Assembly: GCF_012863495.1 (NCBI RefSeq)
Contig: NZ_JAAVJL010000001.1
Coordinates: 2,166,001-2,230,000, forward strand
Length of the DNA stretch: 64,000 nt
Source of the DNA: Pseudanabaena yagii GIHE-NHR1
GTDB taxonomy: Bacteria; Cyanobacteriota; Cyanobacteriia; Pseudanabaenales; Pseudanabaenaceae
Direction: 5' to 3'
Both the position numbers and the translations under genes were made by a program. This document shows, piece by piece, positions 46,514 through 54,174 of this stretch (positions are counted from its first letter, which is position 1; each line of letters opens with the position of its first letter). Under the pieces are notes generated by a model. It was not told the DNA's origin. It saw only the letters and a program-made list of their open reading frames with translations, and ran no database searches.

Positions 46514-46770
46514 TACTTTGTCCTGCTAAGGTTTCAATCTGTGAGATTCTTAATAGGGTGGTCATCTGCATATCTCCTAGCTTTATTCATCCAGCGATCG
46601 CTATTTACAGTTTACGCTAGCTACACCGAATCAGAAAAACCGTTTGCAAACAACAAATTCGCCTCAGAAAAGGTTCATTGAAATATTATTGACAAGATTG
46701 ATACTAGACTGCATTCTAATTTGCGCGATAATCCCGATTGCTGAGAGATAAACATTGTGATTACGGGATT

Positions 46771-48078
46771 ATGACTAAGGCTCTATCGGAAATTGCTCAA
46801 GAAAAAGGGATTCGTTACTTTCTCATTTCCTTCACTGACCTGTTTGGCGTGCAACGCGCTAAATTAGTGCCAACCGCAGCGATCGACTCGATGGAAGCCA
46901 ATGGCGCAGGATTTGCAGGATTTGCCACATGGCTCGATATGACACCCGCCGATCCTGACCTCTTCGCCATTCCCGATCGCAATAGTCTTTTCCCCTTACC
47001 TTGGCAACCCGAAATTGGCTGGATGCCTGCCGATCTCTACATGAATGGCGAACCCGTCAAACAAGCCCCACGCTATGTTCTCAAGCAAGCCCTGAGCCAA
47101 GCTGAAGCCATCGGCTATCGCGTTAAAACTGGTGTGGAATGCGAATATTTTCTGCTCTCTGCGGATGGTACGGATATTTCTGATTTAAGCGATCGCGCTA
47201 GCAAGCCCTGCTACGACCAACAAGCCCTGATGCGCCGATTCGATATTATTGCGGAAATCTGCGATGCCATGTTAGCGATGGGTTGGGAAGCCTATCAGAA
47301 CGATCATGAAGATGCGAATGGTCAGTTTGAAATGAACTGGACTTATGCTGATGCTTTGGTCACCGCCGATCGCCATGCCTTTTTTAAATATATGGTCAAA
47401 GCGATCGCTGAAAAGCACGGCTTCCGTGCCACCTTTATGCCGAAACCATTCCCTCACTTAACAGGCAATGGTTGTCATACCCATCTCTCCATTTGGGATT
47501 TAGAGGGAAATACGAATCTCTTTGATGACGAAAAAGGAGAACTTGGTCTATCGAGATTAGCCTATCAATTTATCGGCGGCGTATTGCATTCCGCCGAAGC
47601 CGTCTGCGCTTTCACCAATCCCACCGTCAATTCCTACAAACGGATTAATGCCCCCGTTACTAACTCTGGCGCAACATGGTCACCTAACACGATCAGCTAC
47701 ACAGGCAACAACCGCACCCACATGATCCGCATTCCCGAAGCAGGTCGCTTTGAGTTTCGCCTCGCCGATGGAGCCGCAAATCCCTATCTCCTCCCTGCTG
47801 CCCTCATCGCCAGTGGTCTCGATGGCATCAAACACCAACGCGAAGCAGGTCAACGTTATGACAATAATTCCTACACCGATCCACTTCCCTTTGGCACAGT
47901 GAAACAGTTGCCAGCTAATCTTTTGGATGCGCTGCGATGTTTACAAGCAAATACAATTTTGCCCGATGCGTTAGGCTTAGATTTTGTGCAATCCTACATC
48001 AAGTTAAAGCAACGCGAATGGAATGATTATAGTACTCGCATTAGTCCTTGGGAATTGGAAAACACTTTAGATTGCTAA
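46771..48078 (+). CDS. glnT: Type III glutamate-ammonia ligase (GlnT)
   Basis: 435 residues from ATG 46771 (MTKALSEIAQEKG); an upstream start at 46738 adds 11 residues of doubtful coding. Glutamine synthetase beta-grasp and catalytic domains: ISFTDLFGVQRAKLVP, the metal-binding GVECEYFLL, NDHEDANGQFEMNW, the HTHLSIW region and NRTHMIRIPEAGRFEFRLADGAANPYL. The shorter length and 'GlnT/type III ligase' features separate it from GlnA and GlnN. In some bacteria such enzymes act as glutamine synthetases, in others they ligate other amines such as methylamine. It lies just beyond the insertion island and has its own hairpin terminator. Confidence 0.88.
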   Translation: MTKALSEIAQEKGIRYFLISFTDLFGVQRAKLVPTAAIDSMEANGAGFAGFATWLDMTPADPDLFAIPDRNSLFPLPWQPEIGWMPADLYMNGEPVKQAPRYVLKQALSQAEAIGYRVKTGVECEYFLLSADGTDISDLSDRASKPCYDQQALMRRFDIIAEICDAMLAMGWEAYQNDHEDANGQFEMNWTYADALVTADRHAFFKYMVKAIAEKHGFRATFMPKPFPHLTGNGCHTHLSIWDLEGNTNLFDDEKGELGLSRLAYQFIGGVLHSAEAVCAFTNPTVNSYKRINAPVTNSGATWSPNTISYTGNNRTHMIRIPEAGRFEFRLADGAANPYLLPAALIASGLDGIKHQREAGQRYDNNSYTDPLPFGTVKQLPANLLDALRCLQANTILPDALGLDFVQSYIKLKQREWNDYSTRISPWELENTLDC

Positions 48079-48100
48079 TGATTGATACCGTGAGAACCAA

Positions 48101-48149
48101 TGACATTGACTTCTTTCAATTATCCTTAAAATGAGTGAAGTCAATGTCA
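48101..48149 (+). terminator. 13-bp hairpin after glnT
   Basis: TGACATTGACTTC (48101-48113) pairs with GAAGTCAATGTCA (48137-48149); 23-base loop. Position 22 bp after the stop suggests a transcript end. Confidence 0.45.
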
Positions 48150-48319
48150 AGTACTAAGAGTCTATGTATTGAGAAAAACTTAGCAAGATACGGGTGGATT
48201 TATTACTAAAACATTTGATAGATTGCGTATTCTAACAATCAATGAAGGATGAGATTGGGATTCTTCTAACAAGCTTGTTTATAATCAGGTAATAGTTAGG
48301 ATTTAAAGTAGAGAAATTT

Positions 48320-48826
48320 ATGGCGACATTCCACTCAGTCATTGCTCCTGATCATCACCATCTTGCTGCAATTGGTCGCATCGTAGTCCTGTGGACATTT
48401 GTAGAGCATTCAATCGAAAGCCTTGTATGGGAACTTGCTAATCTCAAGCAACCTTATGCTCAATCTGTTACCACACATCTACAAACTCTTGCATTGATCG
48501 ATATGTCTAAAACATTGCTCAACCAACATTTTGCTGGTACTGACTTGGAAGAACGCTCGAAAACACTTCTCAATCGCATTGCAAATCAACTTCGAGTAAA
48601 GCGCAACATGGTGGTGCATGGAATATGGAGTCCCACAGGAACACCTGAAAAAATCTCAATAATGCAGACTACTGCTCGTGGAATATTAAATTTCAAAGTT
48701 GGGGAAGAGATGACATCCAATGACATTCTTGATATCGCTGCTGAAATTGATGAGTGTCTTTTTCAGCTTACCAAACTGAGCTTTGAAGTGTCTAATGCAT
48801 TACAAACAAAACTATCCTCTCCATAG
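48320..48826 (+). CDS. HEPN-like hypothetical protein
   Basis: 168 residues, all-helical in appearance, no signal peptide. The sequence LLNRIANQLRVKRNMVVHGIWSP contains R-N-M-V-V-H, the Rx4H arrangement that is the RNase motif of HEPN domains, with a Gly-x-Trp after it as in several 'RNxxxHGxW' families. The first helix region has FVEHSIESLVWELA. A stand-alone HEPN protein could be a ribonuclease toxin or a non-catalytic helical protein. No antitoxin-like (MNT) gene is adjacent. I do not recognise the exact family. Confidence 0.5.
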   Translation: MATFHSVIAPDHHHLAAIGRIVVLWTFVEHSIESLVWELANLKQPYAQSVTTHLQTLALIDMSKTLLNQHFAGTDLEERSKTLLNRIANQLRVKRNMVVHGIWSPTGTPEKISIMQTTARGILNFKVGEEMTSNDILDIAAEIDECLFQLTKLSFEVSNALQTKLSSP

Positions 48827-48871
48827 ATTCAGACTCGCAACGTTAGGTTGAATTATTCTCCTTTTGACAGT

Positions 48872-48982
48872 ATGAACTCCACAATAGAAACTACGATAGA
48901 TGAGACTATTAGTGATCATGCTACCTATAAACTAATGTTGTTTGGAGATTTTCTTCAGGAGGTTAATTTACTGATTGCTTAA
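48872..48982 (+). pseudogene. N-terminal duplicate of the downstream Ada-like gene
   Basis: A 36-codon frame: MNSTIETTIDETISDHATYKLM then diverging to a stop. It matches the first 22 residues of the Ada-like gene at 49709 (MNSPMDKFLDENISDRATYELM) at 13 of 22 positions. It overlaps the 3' end of the Uma2 gene on the other strand. Likely the relic of a duplication in which Uma2 replaced the rest, or of an ancestral copy. Confidence 0.5.
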
Positions 48983-49558
48983 CAATTTACGCCATGCTCT
49001 AACCATTGCAGGTTCTTGATCGGGTTGGATGTATTCGACTATTAGGTTTAAATCGAGATTGGGAAAGAATTGGCTTTGAGCGATCGCATTATATCCACTG
49101 CGATCGCTATTGATACGATAAAGAGCAAATTTCCCATTTTGATAAAACCAAACTTCGGCAATTCCTAATCCCTGATAAACCTCCAATTTATCAATACCGC
49201 CACTAGTGACAGTTATCTCGATCACTAAGTCAGTCAATTCTTGACGCTGACCAATGCAGAAGCTTTCATCGGTTTCTAATCCCCTCGCCGTTAATTCTGA
49301 TTTACAAGTGGCTGAGCCGCAACTAAAGAGGTCAATATTCATAACATCTGCATAGACGTACAACAATCTCGCAATCAGCGTTTTCAGCATTTCATGCTCT
49401 GGCGAAAGCGTCACTATTTCTAATGCTCCTTTGAGATAGGTGAGATGGAGATTTTGATGTCCAGAAAATAGATCGATAAAGGTTTGGTATTGCTGCCAAG
49501 TTATGTCATAGAGAGCAATACGTGGTTCAGCGATCGTGGTTAAACTATTACCATTCAT
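48968..49558 (-). CDS. Uma2-family (DUF820) restriction-endonuclease-fold protein
   Basis: 196 residues from the ATG at 49558 (MNGNSLTTIAEPRIAL); the frame is open to 49609. PD-(D/E)XK-like core: LTYLKGALEIVTLSPEHEMLKTLI, then ATCKSELTARGLETDESFCIGQRQ, LVIEITVTSGGIDKLEVYQGLGIAEVWFYQ. In place of the usual PDLxVEI the segment reads ELTDLVIEITVTS with the E and K-x-Y elements retained. The family is greatly expanded in cyanobacteria; its biological role is not known and a link to mobile elements is suspected. A second, destroyed copy is at 44306-46565. Confidence 0.85.
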   Translation of the reverse strand: MNGNSLTTIAEPRIALYDITWQQYQTFIDLFSGHQNLHLTYLKGALEIVTLSPEHEMLKTLIARLLYVYADVMNIDLFSCGSATCKSELTARGLETDESFCIGQRQELTDLVIEITVTSGGIDKLEVYQGLGIAEVWFYQNGKFALYRINSDRSGYNAIAQSQFFPNLDLNLIVEYIQPDQEPAMVRAWRKLLSNQ

Positions 49559-49708
49559 AAAAACTATCCATCTTAATCCACCAACAAAAGATCTTATTGG
49601 CGATCGCATTGCTAACTAGTCTACTAGCATTTTAGAAGATCGCAAGAAACGGTTAGCTTAAATATCAAATCATTGCTAAATTGAGTGTAAACCCTCGTAT
49701 TTCTGAGC

Positions 49709-50602
49709 ATGAACTCCCCGATGGACAAATTTCTAGACGAGAATATTAGCGATCGCGCAACCTATGAACTGATGGCAAAAGCGATCGCCTTTATTCGTCA
49801 GAACCATCGACAACAGCCAGACCTCGCCGCGATCGCGCAACAGGTACATCTGAGCGAATATCACTTTCATCGCTTATTTACCAAATGGGCAGGGATTAGC
49901 CCCAAGCGATTTTTGCAATATCTGACGGTGGAATATGCTAAGTCTAAAATTGCGGAAACAAAGAACCTATTGGAATTGACGGGAGATGTCGGTTTATCTA
50001 GTTCAGGACGATTGCATGACCTATTTGTGAACCTTGAAGCAATGTCACCGCAAGAGTTTAAGACTGGTGGTGCGGGTTTACAGATTTACTATGGCATCCA
50101 TGAAACGATGTTTGGTGATTGCCTGATTGCCACGACAGAGAGAGGTATTTGTAATTTGTATTTTCTCGATGGAATGGATGATCAAGCTGCCGCCTTAATG
50201 CTGCGAGAGGAATGGTCAAATGCAGAAATTATTGGTGATCGCCAAATTACGCAACCAATTTGCGATCGCCTATTTAGCCATCTGCCAAATCTGAATACCA
50301 CGAAACAACCGCCCCTCACACTCTATGTCAAAGGTACTAACTTCCAAATTCAAGTATGGCGAGCGCTTCTGCGGATACCCTTTGGTGGGATTACGACTTA
50401 TCAGGGCTTAGGGCGATCGCTTGGTCGTCCTAATGCTGCTAGAGCGATCGGTAATGCTGTTGGCAGTAATCCCATTAGTTACCTCATTCCTTGTCATCGT
50501 GTGATTAGAGAATCAGGTGAACTAGGCGGCTATCGCTGGGGATTAGAACGTAAGACAGCTATATTGGGCTGGGAAGCTAGTAGCTCTAGTAAGTTATGTT
50601 AG
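49709..50602 (+). CDS. AraC-HTH / O6-methylguanine-DNA methyltransferase (Ada-like, lacking the N-terminal zinc domain)
   Basis: 297 residues. N-terminal AraC-type HTH: AIAFIRQNHRQQPDLAAIAQQVHLSEYHFHRLFTKWAGISPKRFLQYLTVEYAK. C-terminal methyltransferase domain: FQIQVWRALLRIPFGGITTYQGLGRSLGRPNAARAIGNAVGSNPISYLIPCHRVIRESGELGGYRWGLERK, with the acceptor Cys at about residue 261 in PCHRV. E. coli Ada has an extra N-terminal domain with the Cys that senses methylphosphotriesters; this protein lacks it, so how it senses alkylation is unclear. Direct repair of O6-alkylguanine is expected. Confidence 0.9.
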   Translation: MNSPMDKFLDENISDRATYELMAKAIAFIRQNHRQQPDLAAIAQQVHLSEYHFHRLFTKWAGISPKRFLQYLTVEYAKSKIAETKNLLELTGDVGLSSSGRLHDLFVNLEAMSPQEFKTGGAGLQIYYGIHETMFGDCLIATTERGICNLYFLDGMDDQAAALMLREEWSNAEIIGDRQITQPICDRLFSHLPNLNTTKQPPLTLYVKGTNFQIQVWRALLRIPFGGITTYQGLGRSLGRPNAARAIGNAVGSNPISYLIPCHRVIRESGELGGYRWGLERKTAILGWEASSSSKLC

Positions 50603-50757
50603 AGATCGGATAACACACCGCATATTTAAGATCCACTACACTTCGTATTACACAAAATTAGCGATCTGATTATCTATTTCAACTAGAAAAGTTGATCTCG
50701 CCATCAGGATTTAAATTACCCTATAATTGCTAGTAAAATGGAGAAAGATAATAAACA

Positions 50758-51174
50758 ATGGCAGCTAAAGATAGATTTCACGCTGCGGTTAGACTTGCGC
50801 TGGAAAAGGAACAATGGGATATAACCGACGATCCACTACGGCTGGAAGTCGGTGGCACTAAGCTTGAAATTGATTTAGGTGCAGAGCAATTGCTAGCGGC
50901 AGAGAGAGGTACAGAAAAAATTGCAGTTGAAATAAAGACTTTCTTGAGTGATTCTCCACTCACGGATTATCATGCTGCATTAGGACAGTTTTTAAATTAT
51001 CGGCTTGCCTTAGAAATAATTGATCCAACACGCATTTTATATTTAGCAGTTCCTGTAGGTGCGTATGAATCTTTTTTTAGGCGAGAATTTACACAAACTT
51101 CATTAGAAAGATATCAAATCGCACTAATCATTTACGACCCTTTTCAAGAGGTGATTGTCCAATGGATACCATAG
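50758..51174 (+). CDS. xisH: XisH (fdxN-element excision controlling factor; endonuclease-fold)
   Basis: 138 residues, near full length for XisH: AAKDRFHAAVRLALEKEQWDITDDPLRLEVGG, IDLGAEQLLAAERGTEKIAVEIKTFL, SPLTDYHAALGQFLNYRLALEIIDPTRILYLAVP and EVIVQWIP. The E-x-K in AVEIKTFL and the preceding D fit a PD-(D/E)XK nuclease fold. XisH and XisI were named in Anabaena for control of fdxN element excision, but pairs are abundant in many cyanobacteria where no such element exists. It overlaps xisI by 13 bp. A TATAAT at 50722-50727 may be its -10 element. Confidence 0.93.
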   Translation: MAAKDRFHAAVRLALEKEQWDITDDPLRLEVGGTKLEIDLGAEQLLAAERGTEKIAVEIKTFLSDSPLTDYHAALGQFLNYRLALEIIDPTRILYLAVPVGAYESFFRREFTQTSLERYQIALIIYDPFQEVIVQWIP

Positions 51175-51497
51175 AATTTTACCGCAGTGTAATTCAGTCG
51201 TTATTGTCAGCTTATGCGGCTATTCCGATCGCCAATGGATCGATTGAGTGCTATACGGTTTTTGATACAAAACAAGACCATTATCATGTGATGAATGTGG
51301 GATGGGATGGTCACCGCCGAGTTTATGGTTGTGTTTTACATTTAGACATTAAAAATGGAAAGATTTGGATTCAGCAAAATATGACGGAAATGCGGATTGC
51401 CCAAGAACTTGTTGCTTTAGGGGTAGCAAAGGAGGATATTGTGTTGGGATTTCAGGCTCCTGAAATGCGGGAATATACAGGTTATGCAGTTGCTTAG
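51162..51497 (+). CDS. xisI: XisI, partner of XisH
   Basis: 111 residues, typical XisI length: MDTIEFYRSVIQSLLSAYAAIPIANGSIECYTVFDTKQDHYHVMNVGWDGHRRVYGCVLHLDIKNGKIWIQQNMTE, then IAQELVALGVAKEDIVLGFQAPEMREYTGYAVA. Overlap with xisH (13 bp) indicates coupled translation, the usual arrangement. The pair behaves like a two-component module whose exact function is unknown; a toxin-antitoxin-like role has been proposed but the sequence does not decide it. Confidence 0.93.
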   Translation: MDTIEFYRSVIQSLLSAYAAIPIANGSIECYTVFDTKQDHYHVMNVGWDGHRRVYGCVLHLDIKNGKIWIQQNMTEMRIAQELVALGVAKEDIVLGFQAPEMREYTGYAVA

Positions 51498-51512
51498 GGT
51501 TATACAATTTAA

Positions 51513-51569
51513 AAAAGGAACCGATTTTTGTAGCGCGGCTTTGCCGCGCTACAAAAATCGGTTCCTTTT
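51513..51569. terminator. 27-bp perfect hairpin with TTT loop after xisI
   Basis: Arms 51513-51539 and 51543-51569 perfectly complementary; the longest stem of the three-base-loop class. The A-rich left end and T-rich right end make it a two-way terminator between xisI and the reductase gene. Confidence 0.75.
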
Positions 51570-51609
51570 CTTACTGCTCGTCAATATTAGGATAGGAAGC
51601 TAATCATAA

Positions 51610-52248
51610 CTAGCGCTGCAACATTGCCCAAACAAAACCTGAGCCTTTGCCTTGAACTCTTGCCATCTGAATCCATAGCAAAGTCATATGTTCTAAATGT
51701 AAGCTCATGGATAATTTACCTGTATCTACTGGTTCCCACCCTAATTGGGAACAGAGAGAACTTACTGTTTCTTTGGCAGATTGATCATTACCAGCAATCA
51801 ACATTGCAGGTTTGAGATCGCCATAGCCAGCATAGGTAATATCTTCAAAGTTCTCATAGCCGTATATAGTAAAGGCTTTCACCACATGGGTATTAGGCAC
51901 AAATTCTTGAACGGTTTCACTACCAGAGATTTGGCTTTGTAGACCATGTGATAAATTTGCACCAACGGGATTAGTGCAATCCACTAAAATTTTGCCGTCT
52001 AGTAATGATTTCACAGGAGCAAGTGCCGTCTCGATCGCATTAAAAGGAGTTGCTAAAAACACAATTTCTGCTTCTTGGACAGCTTCTAGCGGAGATTTGA
52101 CGATCAGTTCAGAATTACGGTTAGTAGCTTCTAAAACTGATTTGGATTGAGGATCGCGGGCAGCGATGAAGACTTGATGACCGAGTTTTTGTAAGCGATC
52201 GGCTAGGGGTGCGCCGACATTGCCAGTGCCAATGAACGCAATTTTCAT
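51610..52248 (-). CDS. NADPH-dependent F420-reductase-like Rossmann protein
   Basis: 212 residues. N-terminal nucleotide-binding motif KIAFIGTGNVGAPLADRLQKLGHQVFIAARDP, then VQEAEIVFLATPFNAIETAL and ILVDCTNPVG. Members annotated as NADP oxidoreductase coenzyme F420-dependent occur in organisms without F420, where they probably act as NADP-dependent reductases or dehydrogenases on unknown substrates. It overlaps the DJ-1-like gene by 4 bp (ATGA) and is co-transcribed with it, under the divergent LysR regulator. Confidence 0.82.
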   Translation of the reverse strand: MKIAFIGTGNVGAPLADRLQKLGHQVFIAARDPQSKSVLEATNRNSELIVKSPLEAVQEAEIVFLATPFNAIETALAPVKSLLDGKILVDCTNPVGANLSHGLQSQISGSETVQEFVPNTHVVKAFTIYGYENFEDITYAGYGDLKPAMLIAGNDQSAKETVSSLCSQLGWEPVDTGKLSMSLHLEHMTLLWIQMARVQGKGSGFVWAMLQR

Positions 52249-52961
52249 CCAGTTACTCCTAATGCTTCTAATACTAATTTTGCAGTTTCTGAACCAGAGT
52301 TTTGCTGCTGACCTGTAATCAAATTACCATCACGGATCGCATGGGGGGAAAACGGTGCTTGAGTCACAAAATTAGCCCCTAATTGTTTTGCTTCATCCTC
52401 AATCCGAAAAGGCATTACTTTCTGACCAACAACTTGATCCGCATAGTCTTCTTCGCTATTGGCAAAACCTGTAATCGATTTTCCTTGAATTAAATATTCT
52501 CCGTTAGGGAGTTTGGTTTCCAATAATAGACAAGTGCCATGACAGAGTGCCGCCGTTGGTTTGCCCGTTGCATAGAAGTTGCTAAAAAACTGTACGAGAT
52601 TTTGATCTTGGCGGAAGGTGAACATCGGCGATTGACCACCACAGACAACGATCGCATCGAAATCATCAATATTTAGCGTAGCGATCGCAGGTGTATTTTC
52701 CAGCAATTGCATAAATTCTGGTTGATTAATGTATTGCAGAGACAGGACATCATCTTTGGAGTAACCCGAAGCATCACGGGGATCGCTCAAGCTATCAAAT
52801 TCGACTTTACCGCCCTTGGGACTAGCGATCGTCACCTGACATCCTGCATTCACAAATGCATCATAGGGATGAATCAATTCCGCAGCCCAGAAGCCAACGG
52901 GAATTCCTAAAGTCGTTGAGGTGGAGGGATTGGCAACAATTAAGAGAATATGTTTGCTCAT
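52245..52961 (-). CDS. DJ-1/PfpI superfamily protein
   Basis: 238 residues from ATG 52961; the frame is open to 52982. Class I glutamine-amidotransferase-like fold: FDAIVVCGGQSPMF, then the nucleophile elbow AALCHGTCLLLET with Cys in A-x-C-H-G, plus an acidic residue near the start (FWAAELIHPYDAF). Hsp31/YhbO-type relatives hydrolyse glyoxal adducts or act as glyoxalase III; this one is of the 'type 1 glutamine amidotransferase domain-containing' group. Translationally coupled to the F420-reductase-like gene, so the pair may detoxify a reactive carbonyl (inference). Confidence 0.82.
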   Translation of the reverse strand: MSKHILLIVANPSTSTTLGIPVGFWAAELIHPYDAFVNAGCQVTIASPKGGKVEFDSLSDPRDASGYSKDDVLSLQYINQPEFMQLLENTPAIATLNIDDFDAIVVCGGQSPMFTFRQDQNLVQFFSNFYATGKPTAALCHGTCLLLETKLPNGEYLIQGKSITGFANSEEDYADQVVGQKVMPFRIEDEAKQLGANFVTQAPFSPHAIRDGNLITGQQQNSGSETAKLVLEALGVTG

Positions 52962-53010
52962 GGAAAGTTGGGATTGAATCAAAAATCACTAGATCAAGTG
53001 TGGATCGAGT

Positions 53011-53054
53011 ATCATTCATTTGTCCAATGGATAATTTGTATAAAAATCATTCAT
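53011..53054. promoter_or_regulatory. LysR-type operator region
   Basis: Imperfect palindrome TTGTCCAATGGATAA (53020-53034), flanked on both sides by the 9-bp direct repeat ATCATTCAT (53011-53019 and 53046-53054), lies between the divergent lysR and DJ-1 genes. This is where a LysR tetramer would bind in the standard divergent arrangement. Confidence 0.5.
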
Positions 53055-53057
53055 CCC

Positions 53058-53969
53058 ATGAATTTTAATTTGAGTCAGATTGACCTCAATCTATTGGTAG
53101 TGTTTGATGCGCTCATGCGCGATTGCCATGTCACCCGTGCGGGAGAACGCATTGGCTTGAGCCAACCTGCCACTAGTAACGCTCTAGCACGATTGCGATA
53201 TCTGACTAAAGATGAATTATTCATCAGGGCAAAATCAGGACTACAACCCACACCTGTTGCGATCGCCTTAGCAAACCAAATTCAACCTGCTTTGCAACAG
53301 ATTCAGATAGCTCTTTCATTGGCAGAGAGTTTCGAGCCAATGACTAGCGATCGCGTATTTGCTATCGGCATGACTGACTATGTGGAATTTGTGCTGTTAC
53401 CGCCATTGTTAGAGAAATTAGAACAGGTTGCCCCAAATCTTAAAATCCAAGTGCGAACAGGTGATCGGCAGCAGTTATTTGATTTATTGGACAATGGTAA
53501 AGTCGATCTCATTTGTGGACTATTTCCTGAACAGATCCCTTGGCATCAAGAACAGTTACTTTTCCAAGAGCGATTCGTTTGTGTCTGTCGTCAAGACCAT
53601 TCCTTAATTCAAGATTCTCTGTCATTAGAAGAATATCTCACAACTTCCCATCTCCTCATTTCAATTAAAGAAGATATGGTTGGGAGAGTTGATGATACCC
53701 TTGCCATCCAAGGACTCAGCCGTAATATCAGGATTTCTATTCCTCATTTTCTGGTTGCGCCCTCTATCATTGCGCGTACAGACTTGATTACTACTCTCGC
53801 AGAACGAGTTGCGATCGCTTTTGCTAAGGACTTGAACCTCAAAGTTTTTCCTTGCCCCTTAGAAATTGATGGCTTTTCCGTAGTCATGCGCTGGCATCAA
53901 AGCACAACCAATCAAAGCACCCATAAATGGTTACGCCAGCTTTTTAGCGAAATTGTAGTCAATATTTAA
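53058..53969 (+). CDS. LysR-family transcriptional regulator
   Basis: 303 residues from ATG 53058, giving the family-typical start NFNLSQIDLNLLVVFDALMRDCHVTRAGERIGLSQPATSNALARLRYLTKDELFIR. The upstream frame (to 52950) translates the operator region. The effector-binding domain follows from about residue 90 (VFAIGMTDYVEFVLLPPLLEKL, RTGDRQQLFDLLDNGKVDLICGLF). It resembles the NodD/NahR/PcpR subgroup in its helix-turn-helix. Divergent to the DJ-1/reductase operon, so it probably activates it. Confidence 0.9.
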   Translation: MNFNLSQIDLNLLVVFDALMRDCHVTRAGERIGLSQPATSNALARLRYLTKDELFIRAKSGLQPTPVAIALANQIQPALQQIQIALSLAESFEPMTSDRVFAIGMTDYVEFVLLPPLLEKLEQVAPNLKIQVRTGDRQQLFDLLDNGKVDLICGLFPEQIPWHQEQLLFQERFVCVCRQDHSLIQDSLSLEEYLTTSHLLISIKEDMVGRVDDTLAIQGLSRNIRISIPHFLVAPSIIARTDLITTLAERVAIAFAKDLNLKVFPCPLEIDGFSVVMRWHQSTTNQSTHKWLRQLFSEIVVNI

Positions 53970-54114
53970 AGTTGTATCTACTATAATTGCTGTAAGACTC
54001 AATATATAAATCTTAGGTTTTATCATCTATATTTTAGGTGTAAAAACCTCTAAGTATCTAGATTCCATAATTTTAGCTATCAGCAATTTCAAACTTTGAA
54101 AACAAAAAATACAC

Positions 54115-54142
54115 TTGCAATTTTGGTAAAAATAACTATAAT
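54115..54142 (+). promoter_or_regulatory. Sigma-70-type promoter of pncB
   Basis: TTGCAA, 16 bases, TATAAT, 33 bp before the start codon. Followed by AGATATATATAC, a possible repressor region, but I cannot assign an NrtR site. Confidence 0.5.
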
Positions 54143-54174
54143 AGATATATATACAAAACTACCTCACTAAAGCC

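Larger units (their letters stand above)
44306..46565 (-). pseudogene. Uma2-family (DUF820) gene interrupted by ISAs1
   Basis: Starts at ATG 46565 with AGGAG 8 bases upstream. The frame reads MTTLLRISQIETLAGQSTVL up to the 10-bp duplicated target at 46504-46513, then, after excising 44422-46513, continues HDINWQQFESILQDLGDKRRSRIVYLNGVLEITLPL to 44306. This is the N-terminal third of a Uma2 protein (W-x-x-[FY]-x-x-[IL] and RI-x-Y-L-x-G-x-LEI). The remainder is absent at the IS110 boundary. Uma2 proteins are restriction-nuclease-fold proteins abundant in cyanobacteria. An intact relative lies at 48968. Confidence 0.75.

Noticed and set aside
46163-46681. Plus-strand frame across the ISAs1/Uma2 junction
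   Set aside because: Antisense of the transposase and of the Uma2 start; not coding by homology.
46600-46770. NtcA site or glnA-type riboswitch before glnT
   Set aside because: No GTA-N8-TAC site with a properly spaced -10 and no glutamine-aptamer consensus could be found in the upstream DNA.
53000-53057. Longer LysR start at 52950
   Set aside because: The extra residues come from the operator region; the HTH starts at the family-typical distance from 53058.
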